From Myroides odoratimimus (lineage in GTDB: Bacteria; Bacteroidota; Bacteroidia; Flavobacteriales; Flavobacteriaceae): a stretch of DNA of 35,147 nucleotides. Position numbers and translations under genes: made by a program. Below, piece after piece: positions 35,136-35,147 of this stretch. The notes under the pieces were generated by a model. It made no database searches. It was not told the DNA's origin and saw nothing but the letters and a program-made list of their open reading frames with translations. Numbering within the stretch: the first letter of the stretch is position 1; each line of letters starts with the position of its first letter. The stretch lies in the NCBI RefSeq assembly GCF_030326305.1, contig NZ_JACAKB010000019.1, positions 1 to 35,147 of the forward strand, given 5' to 3'.

Positions 35136-35147
35136 AGGTTCTGACTG
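35136..35147 (-). tRNA. tRNA-Cys-like gene, copy 3 (partial, 3' end only)
   Basis: Only the acceptor 3' strand and start of the T arm are in the window. The 93-base spacing and identity to copies 1 and 2 show that the array continues to the right. Confidence 0.6.

Larger units (their letters stand above)
34948..35147 (-). repeat. 93-bp tandem repeat carrying the tRNA-Cys-like genes
   Basis: Units begin at 34948, 35041 and 35134, exactly 93 bases apart, and the third runs off the right edge. The two full units differ at one base that I can see within the tRNA part (34977 g versus 35070 a). The 23-base spacer is the same in both. Confidence 0.9.

Noticed and set aside
34948-35147. CRISPR-like array
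   Set aside because: The repeat unit is a whole tRNA-like gene with a constant spacer; spacers are identical, not unique.

Overview
The window looks like chromosomal DNA of an AT-rich member of Bacteroidota, class Flavobacteriia (Flavobacterium or Myroides-like; the genus cannot be fixed from sequence alone). The signs are SprB repeats, a type IX secretion (T9SS) C-terminal sorting domain, SSDDNSS-type lipoproteins, a mevalonate-pathway HMG-CoA synthase, promoters with a TAnnTTTG -7 box, and tRNA genes without an encoded CCA.

Bases 1-404 are the promoter-proximal end of an IS66-family insertion sequence (tnpA complete, tnpB starting at base 46 and running off the left edge). From 405 to about 24032 lies one long minus-strand locus. 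In transcription order it encodes a triple-PKD lipoprotein, an outer-membrane beta-barrel candidate, a 1556-aa secreted beta-rich protein, a fibronectin-III protein, a 142-aa secreted protein, a 1978-aa SprB-repeat protein with a T9SS sorting domain, a 1824-aa polymorphic toxin and a 337-aa beta-propeller protein whose start overlaps the toxin stop (TAATG), the expected place for an immunity protein. The toxin has a signal peptide, a TANFOR-like N-terminal region, a fibronectin-III domain, an internal zinc-protease motif (HELGH), a hydrophobic pre-toxin region and a C-terminal tip with a D-x9-E-x-K pattern suggesting a PD-(D/E)XK nuclease. Beyond the immunity gene and its terminator lies an orphan, start-less copy of the segment just upstream of the tip, cut by the IS66 element. 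This is the layout of a toxin locus that swaps tips by recombination.

At the upstream side of the locus (24353-24915) the same 110-bp IS66 end recurs in the same orientation, fused in frame to a lipoprotein gene that has lost its own signal-peptide start. The toxin locus is therefore bracketed by direct repeats of an IS end.

From 25021 to 34654 the content is mostly ordinary: a class A flavin monooxygenase, a small membrane protein, a small lipoprotein, a YbiA/NADAR N-glycosidase, RlmF rRNA methyltransferase, a SWIM zinc-finger protein, HMG-CoA synthase, an AraC regulator, a ChrA-type transporter and phosphatidylserine decarboxylase, with several clear intrinsic terminators. The right end (34948-35147) holds a tandem 93-bp array of tRNA-Cys-like genes with a very unusual anticodon arm (C at position 33 and a 7-bp self-complementary stem), continuing beyond the window.
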